A stretch of DNA of 64,000 nucleotides from Cryptomeria japonica (lineage: Eukaryota > Streptophyta > Pinopsida > Cupressales > Cupressaceae): NCBI RefSeq assembly GCF_030272615.1, contig NW_026729154.1, positions 106,561-170,560 on the forward strand, read 5' to 3'. The notes under the pieces are model-generated. The model was not told where the DNA came from, ran no database searches, and worked only from the letters and a program-made list of their open reading frames with translations. Positions 22,302-34,800 of this stretch are shown here, piece by piece. The stretch's first letter is position 1. Every line of letters begins with the position of its first letter. Made by a program: the position numbers and the translations under genes.

Positions 22302-25103
22302 AATGTGGAGGGCATATGAAATAAACTTTGAAATAAGCGAAGGTGGGAGAAGTGATTGTGGGGGCGGTAGGGCATCTGTAGGGGAGGATGAGGACACTAA
22401 CTCTTATGACGATGAAGGCAGCAAGGAGTGGTTGGTCGCAGGGCTTGCTATGCCAAATGGGTCGTTGTTTTGGGTGGTTCATTTTGTTTTTGGCTAGGCA
22501 GGTGTTATGATGGGCATGGACTGGTTTCTCCTTAACATAGCGGGTCTCCGTGTTTTTTCACCTTCTTTGTGCCCTATGGCGGTAGTTGCAATTCTTTCCT
22601 ATGGATCTGGAGTGGTGGTGGCCTTTGGGTGGTGTTGGGAGGATGTTGTGGGAGTTGTAGATTCTCTCATGTCTTTTTTTTTGCTCCCAGGTTTGCTACT
22701 CTATCGTGCGTGATGGCAAGTGTGGGCTTGGTCTGTGATGAACCAGGATGGGAAGTTGTTATTATTTTTTTGAACAGCGCTAGTAGTTGTTTCTATTCTC
22801 CCTCCCTGTTCTTTTTCTCCCTTTCTTTCCTTGGATCTCATTGAGAACCCTCACCGGTAGTTGGGTGTTCGATCCAGGAAATTGCTAGAGCTTGGCTTTG
22901 TGCAGTCATTTTGGTGGGAGTTTTTTTTCTTTTGGGTGTGACCAGACCCTTGTTTATTTCCTTGTCTCATCCTGGTTGTGAGTCTCTTCTACTCTTCCCT
23001 CTTTTCTTGGTTCTCCGTTGGCTTTGGGTTGCCCTACTATTGAGGTGGAGGGGTTGCTTGTGTGTTGGGTTGTGCAAGGATTGCTTAAGCAGTGGGTCTT
23101 CTCTCCTCAGTGTCCTATTGAGGTGCCTCTTTCTCCTTTTGAGGTGGAGACAAGGTATCAGGGAGTGGTTCAGCTTCTGCGAACTGCGAATGGACTTTGT
23201 GTATGGTTGGCTTGATTTCCACTCTTGCCTATAGAGGTGGCTCTTTCTCCTATTGAGGTGGAGAGAAGGGGTGAGGGAGCTTTTTGAATCCTATTGATGC
23301 TCGTGTTGCTAGTTGTGGGTGCCTGTCAATCCTTCCATGGTGACCGTCACAGTTGGGTTTGGGTTTCCTTTATTAACCCAGCTTCATAAGTTGCTTTGTG
23401 GGTTGAGGGAGCCTATAAAAACCCTCTTGTTCTTTCCTTTAAAATGTTTAGGGTGGCTTTTAAAAACCCCGTTTCCCAGATTGTTGTTTTCAGGTTGTTT
23501 TATTGTGATCTGGTTCCTGTCTGGTTGTTGGATCCGTGTAAAACCCATTTTTAAGGTTGAGGGAGCCTGGAAAAAACGTATTGTTTTTCTTTCATTCAGG
23601 GGTTGGCTGGATGCTAGTAGTACGCTATCAAGTTGTGGGATCCTCTTAAAACCCATTCTCAAGCTTGTGGGAGCTACCGATTCTCTCATGTCTATTTTTT
23701 TGCTCCAAGGTTTACTGCTCTATCGTGTGTGATGGTAAGGGTGGGCTTGGTCTGTGATGAGCCAAGATGGGAGGTTGTTATTATTGTTTTTGATAGCGCT
23801 GGTGGTTGTTTCTATTCTCCCTCCCTATTCTTTCTCTCACTTTCTTTCCTTGGATCACATTGAGAACCCTCACCCGTAGTTGGGTGTTCGATCCAAGGAA
23901 TTGCGAGAGCTTGTCTTTGTGCAATCATTTTGGTGGGAGTTTTTTTTTCTTTTCGGTGTGAGTAGACCCTTGTTTATTTCCTTGTCTCATCCTTGTTGTG
24001 AGTCTCTTCTGCTCTCCCCTATTTTCCCGGTTCTCTGTTGTCTTTGGGTTGCCCTCCTACTGAGGTGGAGGGGCTTCTTGTATGTTGGGTGCTACAAGGA
24101 TTGCTTAGGCAGTGGGTCTGCTCTCCTCGGTGTCTGATTGAGGTAGCTCTCTCTCCTTTTGAGGTGGAGACAAGGTATGAGGGAGTGCTTCAACTTCTGC
24201 GGGCTGCAAATGGACTTTGTGGATGGTTGGCTTTCTTTCCACTCTTGCCTATAGAGGTGGCTCTTTCTCCTATTGAGGTGGAGAGAAGGGGTGAGGGAGC
24301 TTTTTGAATCCTAATGATGCTCGTGTTGCTGGTTGTGGGTGTCTGCCAATCCTTCCATGGTGACCGTCATAGTTGGGTTTGGGTTTCCTTTCTTAACCCA
24401 TCTTCACAAGTTGCTTTACGGGTTGAGGGAGCCTGTAAAAACCCTCTTGGTCTTTCCTTTAAAAGCTTTAGAGTGCCTTTTAAAAACCCTATTTCCCATA
24501 TTTTTTTTCTGGTTGTTTTACTATGATCTGGGTCTTGTCTGGTTGTGGGATCTGTGTAAAACCCATTTTTAAGGTTGAGGGAGCCTAGGAAAAACCTATT
24601 GTTTTTCATTCGTTCAAGGGCTGGATGGATGCTAGTAGTACCGTGTCTGGTTCTTGGAGCCTCTTAAAACCCATCCTCAAGGTTGAGGGAGCCTAGAAAA
24701 ACCCTTGGTATTTTTCTTTTTTAATGGATAGGCTGGATGCTGGTAGTTTTCAATGGCCCAATTTGGCCAGTTTGTGTTTTTGATTAGGCTTAGGTTTTGC
24801 TGTTAGTGATCTGGAGACTCTGCTATAGGTTAAGGGAGCCTGGTAAAACCCAAATGTGTGGGTTGGGGTGCTAGTTAAACCCTCATTTTCGATTTCTCAG
24901 ATCTATAAGGTGGTTTAGATCTGTTGATTTGGCCGGCCTTGTTTGCATTGTCGCTCTTTTGTGTTTGGCTCATGATTGTTTCATTTTGGGTGCCCTGTGT
25001 CTTGTAGCCTCTTGTGCCACAAGAGAAGTAATGTACAAACCTTCTCAGATGTTTTTTGGCTTTTCTGTTGTTGAGCTTTGTTGTATCTGTCTACAGCATC
25101 CCT
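22302..25103. mobile_element. 2.8-kb unclassified insertion in the LINE
   Basis: A 2802-bp segment, more G/T-rich on the + strand than its surroundings. It sits between TTATT (22297-22301) and TTGTT (25104-25108), a 5-bp target duplication with one change. Removing it and one duplicate joins the LINE in frame as HQQFVDN. The insert starts AATGTGGAGGGC and ends CAGCATCCCT. I see no terminal inverted repeat, long terminal repeat, poly-A tail or coding domain. It contains a 1019-bp tandem duplication and many short recurring motifs. Probably a non-autonomous element; class unknown. Confidence 0.7.
22660..24694. repeat. 1019-bp tandem duplication inside the insert
   Basis: Unit 1 at 22660-23678 and unit 2 at 23679 to about 24694 both begin GATTCTCTCATGTCT and share the same order of blocks. 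Within each unit a shorter repeat occurs twice (CTATTGAGGTGGCTC or CTATAGAGGTGGCTC type, with TGAGGTGGAGA). The motif TTGAGGGAGCCT followed by AAAA and CCC recurs about every 100-150 bp near the unit ends (23404, 23558, 24423, 24577, 24680). Confidence 0.85.
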
Positions 25104-26585
25104 TTGTTGGTGTGAACAAACCAGATTAGAAGAGGAGGGGGATAAACCTCTAAGCAAACCAACAACTACAACTTTAAAAATGAAACAGCTCAAGGCTTCA
25201 ACCATAATAATAAAGAGAAAAGAGGAAATTAGATCCCCCTATTCGATACCCTTATAACTATTGAATAAACTAGAGGGGGAGTAATTAATCACCACCTAAA
25301 AGGTAGGAAGCGAAACAAATTGCCAAGAAATCTCCAAAAAAATATCTCTAAAACCAAAATCTTTAAGAACTTTAATAAGAAAACCCCAACTCACACGGTC
25401 ATAAGCCTTCATAAGATCAAGCTTGAGGAGAATCCCTACTCTCGTTTTGCATCTCAATGAGTGACTGTTCTCGTAAAAAATTGCAATAGAATCAATAATT
25501 TTCCTCCTATGAAAAAAAACCATTTTTCTTAGGAGAAATAATCATTGAGAGGACCAGCTACAATCTTAAAGCCATAATTTTGAAAAATATTTTATAAATA
25601 GAGTTGTAGAGACTAGTCTATCTGAAAGTATCAAAATAATTAGCCCCCATGAAACTAGGGACAAGAACAATTAAATCGGCATTGAGTTCCTTGAGAATCC
25701 TTCTACAACCAAAAAATTCCTTAGCTGGATCATAAATATCTTTTTCCACAATCTCCCAGAAACATTGGAAGTAGAAAAAAGGAAAAGCATCTGGACCCAA
25801 GCCTTGTTATATTCAAAAGAGAACACCATATTTTTAATTTTATCATCAAAGGGGATGGAATTGAGAATTCTATTAGTATCATCTTTAATAACATTAGGTA
25901 TAACATCCAAAAAAATTCTCCACATCACCACTCAGAGGCAATCCTTCCTCAAAGAGGCGATTGGAGAAAAAACTAGCAACTGCCACATTAATGTGCTTTT
26001 CCAAATCCAATAGCGCACAGTTCTCATTGGTGGACGAGATCCAATTAGAAGCCTTATTTTTAAGAGTGGAAAGATGAAAAAATATACTATTCTTATCCTC
26101 GCATCGCAACTATAGAGATCTCTCTATATTTGTTAGCATAATTCTTCCTCCTTTGAAATGAGGTTATGGAGACAAGCCAGCAAGGAATTTTTCTAGTCTA
26201 GGATACTGCAACTTTAACCATCTTTTTTGAATGGAATCTTACACAACCTTGAGATCCCTTTAAATGATTTTCTTCTCAGAAAAGATATGAACAAAACAAG
26301 TATCATTCAAAATAATAACCTTAGCTTTGACCAATCTCATTTTTTTAGAAACTCAAAACATAGTCGTATTGTTAGTCCTGACATTCCATCATTTTCTAAT
26401 TCTATAGAACAGGTTAGGTTGCTTGAGCCACATTTTCTCAAAGTGAAAGGAAAAAAGAATTTCCTTCCAAGACAATCAAGCAAGAGAGATGGGGAAGTGA
26501 TCAAATCCAATACGAAAGATCAACTAAAGGGACCACGAGTACAAAACAAAACAGTAATGGGTAATTAGGGCTCTATCCAATATCA
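25104..26585 (-). mobile_element. LINE 5' half, unit B
   Basis: Same decayed endonuclease-to-RT fragment as at 654-2135. It directly follows the insert end at 25103 and, together with 20104-22301, makes the interrupted LINE. A single-base difference at 25520 changes the second residue of one RT frame from Phe to Val relative to unit A. Confidence 0.85.
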
Positions 26586-27577
26586 CTATAGTGTCAAAAA
26601 AAAAAATTAATTAATAATCAACACAAAATTTTAAATGAAAATTACAAACATTATTGACTAGGAGAAAAATAGTTACAGATGTAGAAATGAATCTCTATTT
26701 TTTTCCTTTTTTCACTTTGTCTTTTTTAACAAGTCGTGTCTCTTACATGCTTTGTTCTAAATCACTACTACATCTATCTTCTCAATCCATTTACCACACA
26801 ACCCTAGCAGGCTCATCTATTTCTGGTTTTCCTTGTCCATGCTTCATATCCTTTTCCATGATCTCTACCCTGTCTGTATTCATGCACTGGGCATCAATTT
26901 CTTATCATCTGTTCTTTATTTCCTCCACACGCTTTTCTGGCTATCCCTTTGTTTTTGAATCTCATAGGTTTGATGTCTTCTACTCTACACACTCTCCTTC
27001 CCTTTGTAATTAAAAATATGTTGATCTTCCCACACAATGTTATTATTTTTCCTTACTCATAAATCCCTTTTCACCTTTCAGTTTTTCTCAATCATTTTGG
27101 CGCACCCTCTCTTCTTTTTCGGATTTCTATTTTGTTTTATTTTACATAATAATTATTTCCCATCTTTTCAAATCCACATGTGGCCCCACGCCTTCATTCT
27201 TATTCTAGTTTTTTTTTGTTTAACATCCAAACTCTTCATTTACCCCAGACACCTCTTCGCCACGCCTCCATCCCACACTGATTGATATGCCTGCAATATG
27301 TTTCAATTATTTTATTTAAACTACCTATCACTTTAAACTTACTTGGACAATATTTCTTATTGTTTGTTCATTTCACCTCATATTTGACTCTCCTTAGCTT
27401 TGTTAGTGTTGTTAATTTTCTTCAAAGAATTTAATTACTCAAATAAAACACTTACAAACTTATAAGCTAAAATTTATCAAAATAAAGATAAGAAATGAAA
27501 ATCCTCATTTTAATATTTCAAAATTGAGGTTTGGTGCAAGCTATTTGTGCCCCCTCCCAGATGCCCCTGCATCAATT

Positions 27578-28615
27578 TGTGTTTGATATAATTGTTAAAA
27601 CATTTATATGTAACATATGCTTTATTTATTATGTAGTGAAAGCATATTTCAATTTCAATGGTCCTTGGATTATAATTCATATTATGTATGAATTGATTTA
27701 AATTATATGTATGTAGAATTTCAATACAAGCAAGTAGTTATTTGTGTGTGTGTGTGCATTTATTCCAATAATATGTTTTCTTAACTAGAAGAGATTCTAT
27801 AGAGCCAAACCCCATCTCAAAACTCCACACCACAAAGCCCCAAACCCCCTCCACTTTATGAAGCTTTAATTAAGAGAAACAAAATATGAAAACATAGCCA
27901 CATTATTGGTAGTATAGATTATTTCGCAATGAACTGAATAATTCCCATACATTAAATATTCAATACTGAAGATGTAAGTCATCATCGATTCCATGAAATA
28001 AGTCAATATCAATTGACGCGGCTGTAATAGTGGTATGTGCACTGACAATAAAAATGTCTATAAAGTTTTATGTGATAAATGAAAACCATATGAATATCAA
28101 TTGATATCAATAGGTATACACCTTAACAATGATATACATCAATTATATGTTGTAGCTAGCTATATTTGTGTTATATTGTTGTTAAATCATTTATATGTCA
28201 CACGTGCATTATGTATCATATACTGAAAACATATTAAAGTTTCAATGGTACTTATAAGATTACAATTCAAATTATATAGGAATTGAGTTAAATTATAAAA
28301 ACAAATTAAATCATATGCATGTAGCATATCAATACAAGCAAGTGCAATTATGTGCATGTGTGGGGGGGAGAAACTAAATTCCAAGAATGTAGTTTTTATC
28401 TAGAAGAGATTCGACATAATGAATGCCCATCTCGGAGCTCTACACCACAAAGCCCCCACCCCCTCCGTTTGATAGAAGCTCTAATTAAGGGAATGAATAA
28501 ATGTTCAAATATAGAGAGATTATTGAGAAAATATATTTTTTCACAATGAATTGAATAATTTCCATATATTTCATATTTAGTATTGAAGATATGAGTCATC
28601 ATTAATCACATCAAA
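27578..28615. repeat. Diverged direct repeat pair, unit B
   Basis: Copies at 27578-28000 and 28159-28615, as described for 3128-4165. Position 27841 is C, where unit A has G; unit C shares the C. Confidence 0.7.
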
Positions 28616-29424
28616 TATGTTGATGCAAATCTAGATAGATTCTATGCATAGAAGGAGGAGAAGTGGTATTATAATTGAGATTAAATAAAACAAAGACAGA
28701 TCTTTCATTTACATATCTATAAGTATGCCTTAATCCAATTATTTAATTAAATTTAACTTTTTATAATGCACTTAAAAACTAATTCAGAAAAGTGCTAGTC
28801 CTAGTACAAAATGAGGTAGTATCAGATAACAATCTGACAGAAATCATGAGAAAAAGGTTACAAACGATAGATATCAATGTGTTTTTAAAAGTTTCTTATA
28901 AATCTTACTATATTTCAAAATAGACTAAATTGTCAATAACAAAATTGTAATTTTTCTAATGATTCATTATACATTTTTTCTTATTTATTAATTGACTATT
29001 TAGATGTTGAAAAATGAAGATAATATTTAAGATTAAACTATCTGTCACAGAACAACATTATTTTCAATTAAGTATTCGAATGAAGAAATATACTGCTGAA
29101 AATCTCAACCATATAAAACAACAATAAATAAGTATATTATAAGGAAATGTGAATCTTACTGTTAGAAATTCTCTGCAAAACTTGTAATTTTAATTCTACC
29201 TTCGCACTTTCACTTTTGAAAGGTCCATGTGGAGATGTCTCTGTCATAGTAATTCAACCAAGGTCTCATCACTGATATATTCCAAAGCATACTTATTGAT
29301 ACACAAATATACTGATATGTTTCTCTTTATCGATCGTTTGCAAACTACTTTGGACCAGCACACGATTGGATGCAGTCAGATTTTAGGAAGCACAAATTGA
29401 ATAGTCTAATTGAAGGATGAATGA

Positions 29425-31687
29425 TCAACAGGGGGGAAGATCTTTGGGAGGAGGAAGAAGAGATTGAGATCTGCCACCATTTCCATTTAAAACAACCCAC
29501 GCCATCTTCAATCCCCAGCTGGTATGCAGCTCGAGATGACAATGCATGAACCACACTCCTGCAAAAAACATACATACAATCGGATATATGTTTATACGAA
29601 AGAAGCACAAATCTTTGAACCAGATGAGCGATTGAAGCTAACATTACGTAATGATATTAATACCTGGATTATCAGCTAGGAATCTGAGAGCCACCCAACC
29701 TCCACTGGGAACTCCAACTGTGTTTCTCTCCGGAGGATCCACCAGATTAAAGTTAGATGGGTCAGTGCTTGCATTGTAGTTTCCCATACCCTGACCCACT
29801 ATGAAGAAGTTGAAGCCGTGCAGATGCAGAGGATGGCTCTCGAAGGTCGCAATGCTGGTGTCCTGCAGAACTAGCTGTACGCTAGTGTTAAAGGGAAGCA
29901 CTTCGACTCTGGTGTCGTTGAGGGTCTGTGTGTTGTTAGGCGGCGTGCCGGTGTAGTTGAAAGGAAATGGCGGATTGTCAGGGAAAGTGGTATTGTAAAC
30001 TCCATTGGACTGATTAAAGTAGTATGCTTGAAGAAGAGCGGTGGTGGGAAGAATGAAGGATATGTTGTTAATGGAGGCTGCAAATTTGGTACCGTTGGGG
30101 CCTTGACATGTCTGTCCTTGGGGACACGGATTTAGCCCCAACCCGACTGTGAATAGGAACTGTTTATCCATCTTCTGAGGGACAGCTGCTGCAGGAAATT
30201 TCGGATTGCCCAAGCTTCTCATCTTTTGGCTAAAATTGGCGGCAAAGGAGGTATCGTTGGGGGCTGGAAGCGTCGGTTTCATCATAGGAAGAGAGGATGA
30301 GGATGAATTAACTGCTGTCGCATTGGAAGTTACATACTCTAAAATTCCAGCACTGGTTGAGTTATCAAAAGCTGCTGTTCCCGTAGCGAATGGGCCTGCT
30401 AACATGAGGAATGTGGCATTGGGTGGCTGAGACATAGCTGTCAAGAGGACGTTGGTAGTCTGACCGGGAGTGATGAGAATAACATTGGTTTGAAAAGGCT
30501 TGACATACACAGCATCCGCTTCTACCACAGTCAATGTGTGGTTGGCTATTGCGAAAAACAGGTCACTATTGAGTGCAGCATTAACTATACGCAGTAGGTA
30601 AGTTTTCCCAGGGTTCACTTTGAGCCTGAATGTATCTGCATTACACAACACAGGAAACCTTTGTTACATTTACATTTAAACAAATGAACAATAGCGACCA
30701 GTCTAGTTATGTTTCATCCATTTTAATACCCCGCCCTCACCGTTGGTAGAGCAGTTATACATAAGTCCAGGGAGCCCGTTGATGGTATATGCATCTGACA
30801 CATTAGCTTGCGCACCACTTTGCATTGCTTGATTGATAACAGTCTCAGTGTCTGCATTCCACCACTCCCCTGCAATTTGCAACACATTATCAACAGCAGT
30901 ATTTTCATTGTAAATTTAGGACTATGTACGTACAATGGCAACACATTATCAACGAGTACTGAAGGGCATACCGAAAACAATAGGCACTTCCTGGTGTGGG
31001 CGAGGGAATGGGTAAGAAGCATTCTTCTTGGGATAGATGATAATGGGCCCATGTATGCTTGCTCGCAACCATGAGATGTGGGCATGCCACCACAGTGTTC
31101 CTCTCTGCCTTTTGACAATAAACTTGTACACATAACTTTGCCCGGTTTGAATTGGACACTGAGTGACATAAGCAGGACCATCCGCCCATCCAGATCTAAG
31201 CTGCCGAATTCCATGCCTGAGCGATTCATAGGAATTCATTAGGTGCACCCACTAAAGGGACATCAGCATATAATATTATTTTTATTAAGTAAATAACTGA
31301 GTAGCGGGAGCAGAAGAGATACCAATGTATGCTAATATTGTTTTTAACATTATTTGTTACTTTGATAACCACGCGATCTCCTTCTCGAGCAACTACTGGA
31401 GGCCCCGGATATTGCCCGTTGACAGTCAAGAGAGCTTTCGTGGTGCAAAGACGAGTCACATTCGTCATTTGGATCTGTGGATATTTAGAACAAAGAATCA
31501 ATCACGGCTATCTGTAAAAATTTAATACTTTCCTAAACAATAAAACATTCAACTCATTCCATAGAATTATATAACCCACAGTGAAATTGTAGCGCCGTGT
31601 GATCACAGCATGTTTCGCTGAAACAAATTGAATAGTGAACCACAATGCCAAAAGTGGCAGCACGAGGCGGCCATAAAATGTCTGCAT
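29425..31687 (-). CDS. LAC: Laccase, copy 2, six exons
   Basis: Exons on the minus strand: 31687-31580, 31474-31323, 31216-30972, 30869-30741, 30635-29664, 29558-29425. The spliced product is 579 residues and shows no amino-acid difference from copies 1 and 3 in any exon frame compared. Signal peptide, four copper motifs and T1 axial Leu are all intact, so this copy should be active. It is a secreted phenol oxidase, probably acting in lignin polymerisation in the cell wall (family inference). Because protein, splice sites and proximal promoter are alike in all copies, the copies likely act as dosage of one function. It lies 24,450 bp from copy 1, in the same orientation. Confidence 0.96.
30566..30586 (-). 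promoter_or_regulatory. miR397-like complementary site, laccase copy 2
   Basis: Identical to the site in copy 1, over the RIVNAALN codons of exon 5. If functional, one miRNA would repress all copies together. Confidence 0.55.
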
Positions 31688-31850
31688 TGCTAGAATCGTA
31701 CAATACTTCCTCTTTCAGAGTCTGATCACAACTTAAACAGGCTAAAATGCCAAATTGTTTCTGAACTGAGATGTGAAAATCTGTTTCTTTGTGTTTGTAT
31801 ATATAGATACACGAATTAAATCAGCTGTTGTTGGGTAGGTTGGTAGGCAA
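31688..31850 (-). promoter_or_regulatory. Laccase copy 2 core promoter with AC cluster
   Basis: TATA box (minus) at 31806-31798 and overlapping AC-I/AC-II elements at 31847-31834, unchanged from copy 1. Confidence 0.75.
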
Positions 31851-34800
31851 TACTGATATTTTAACACGAGTATAAATCGACATGAACAAGTATTGTTAGC
31901 AACTGTATTAATCTATTTCATTTTCTTGACTTTTAATGATTCACATGTACTCTTCGTCGTTTTTGTTTGTTATGGAGATAAGGTGGGGCTTTCTATCCGG
32001 AGTGGCAACCAAGTAAACGATTCGCCCGATGAATACACCATCTTTTCCATTGTCATTAAAATCCATGAAATGTAAACCTATTTTGGTATACCAACCACTG
32101 CTCATATTTTTGTTATTGGGAATTTTTGAGTTACTGGGTTCACATCCGTTCGTTCCAGACTGGTCTAAGCCTCCACTCCCGGTCTTCGAAGCAACATCGT
32201 TTACCCATGCGGGACTACGAAACTTTAACTCCTTTTAGCTTCTAGGATCACATGAAATGATTGCATGATTAGAATTTCAGTAAACATAAATCAAACGAGA
32301 CCACTCCTAAAAACACTCTGATGTTTTCTCAATCTTCATTTATGATTGTCATATCTACATGATGCCAATCAACTTCAAGCATCCGATCTTGCTCATGGAT
32401 GTGACGATATAGCTCCTATATATATTTTTAGCTCATTGTTAATCACACACCACACCCTAATTTCCCAATGGAAATTACTGAGCCCCGTTTTGGAGGTTGG
32501 TCTAATCCTCATTCATTTGAATTAGGTCCTATATTTGTGCATGTGTGGTCCCTTCATTGGAAAACCATAGTTATGTTAATAAGTGATTTGAGAGTGTTTG
32601 TTTTCGCATATAGATTTCCCTTGTGTTTCTCCCATGCCTGCGACATTCAGTCTAACCTCCTCACCCAAAGTTATGATTCCTAGGCTACCTTCTATGTTAG
32701 TAATTTGAATACACATGTAATTAGTGTTTATATGTCACAAATTAAATTTACTATAATGTTCAATGTTCATGTTTGTGGGTGTGCCATGAGGTCTTGTTTT
32801 GTGAGTAACAAGTCAGAATCAGGGCCAAGTGGCTAAATAAATTGGTTTGCAATCGATTTCATTCTCCTCATTTTTCACATATTAGTCGATCTAGTTGTGA
32901 TCAATGTTAATCATAATATACATTCAAAGCCCTTATCCTAACCCATCTCATGTTCTAGTGAGATAGGGATTTAATAAATAAAAAATGATAATTGAAAAAG
33001 ATTCTAGTGTATTATATGTTGTCACACAACCAGTGTTTCTTTTGTATCAATACATGTGGCTAGAGCAGATGATTAAAAATGCAATTATAATACTTCTATG
33101 AGTCTTGACATAAAATAATGGAGATATACAACTACAAAAATGTGCATTATTAAATCTTTACTATACTAATATAAAGTGCATCCATTCATTTACAATTTAT
33201 ATGTTCAATTCTCTATAACACTAAAAAAAATTACTATACCTTAGAATTGGTTTAGTGACCAATTATTTAAATGAACTACTAGTTCATATAGATATATCAT
33301 TAGATCTATCATTTATTAGCGTTTAGCAACTCTTGGGAGACTTGGTACTAGGAAATTGTTAAATATTCAAGGAAAATTGTGATGTCCCACTCACAATTAA
33401 CTATTATTTAACAGTCACATTCAAAAAATTGTGAAAAACGTTTTAGTAATTTCATTCATCACTCCTATAGGTCTAGCATGAAATGAAGTGAGGAAACCTA
33501 GAAAATATATTGCAAATAGAATCTAGATATTGTCTTAAGTTTATCATGATCTATGATAGTAACCACAAAAATAATTAGGGAAAAAAAACCCATTTCATTC
33601 ATTTTTACTTCTTAAATATACGTCATTTTGGCTAAAATATATACCTTTGTGGCACTTGCAAAATTAAATTTGGTGATTGTAGGGGCTTATCAACCACTAA
33701 TGGAATCACGAGCATTGCAAAAGGATAGGCGACATTTATTAGAGATATTTAGCATGCTATTATTCATTATATCTCTTTCTATAATTAAAATAATTATTTT
33801 AGCTACGCTTACTTGATATGTTAGATCTTTTTTCCTATTATGAACCATGTCATATTGTTGGCACAATAGTGAGCTTTTGAAATATGGACCACACTTTTGA
33901 ATGGTTTGAAAACTCATACACCTTGTAATTCTTTTGCCTATGCATCTTTATTTGATTTTAAATGGTGATTCAAAGTGTTTCAAAGCCTACATGAAATCGA
34001 TAATACCTATTCACATCATCTTCAGTTTAGAGCATTTCCCCTCACAGAATCATGTTGAGGATTTATAAGGTTCTTAAACCTTCATATTGTCCAAAACCAA
34101 TACTTGCTTTTTTCTCTCTTTCATGTCAAATATTTTGTAAACATTTTAACTTGATGCATGAGACACTTCTTCATTGTTTGTGTTTGCATATTGAGAGTAT
34201 TGAGGTAAACATCCCTTAAAGTAGGTGGATGGACGAAATCCTGACAAGTTGATAAGCATATAGGAAAGTTAAACTCCTAGAAGGAAGCATGGGGACCGAG
34301 GGAATCTTAAAAGTCCAACTTTAAAAGTTATTAAAAGGGCCTTTGAATATTTTAGAGGATTGAGGAAGGTATGAAGGGAAGGCCAAGTCTAAAGGTTGAA
34401 GAAATAGACTTAGAAAATGTTCAGAGGACAAGGGATTAGGATATCAATTTTAACAGGTAAATGGTATTTGGGATGGGAATGTCCAATGGTCCAACTTGAA
34501 AGACTCAATTTTTTTTAAAGGTGATGTATTAGGAGGTTAGGATTGACGAGAAAGATGTGACATAAACTGAAACTTTGAAACTATATGAATTTGGCAAACA
34601 TAGAAAACACCGAGGAAATCAAGTAGAGAGCTCTCATACTTAAATTTTATGGAAATTTGATATTTTTTAATATATGAGGGGATTAAAAATAACTACAATA
34701 AGTTATAAATCATAAATTAATACCCACATAGATGTTTCTTAGATTGATTACAAGTAATGGGTCAAATAGGGTTAAACATACAAAAGGGAGGGGACTCAAG

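Larger units (their letters stand above)
1..24450. repeat. 24.45-kb tandem repeat, unit A
   Basis: The whole segment recurs in direct orientation at 24451 and again at 48904. Offsets are +24450 for most of the first 12 kb, +24449 after a 1-bp indel near 12045, +24455 after the microsatellite near 15590, and +24453 after 19700. Unit A differs from B at scattered single bases, for example 163, 1070, 2275, 2320, 3391, 11159, 13264, 17032 and 21302. The chosen edges only reflect the window start; the true duplication junction is probably near 12.09 kb (see findings). Confidence 0.95.

Noticed and set aside
22507-24572. Overlapping hydrophobic plus-strand frames that might suggest membrane proteins
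   Set aside because: They derive from T/G-rich tandem repeats, change frame between repeat units, and show no conserved domain or splice pattern.
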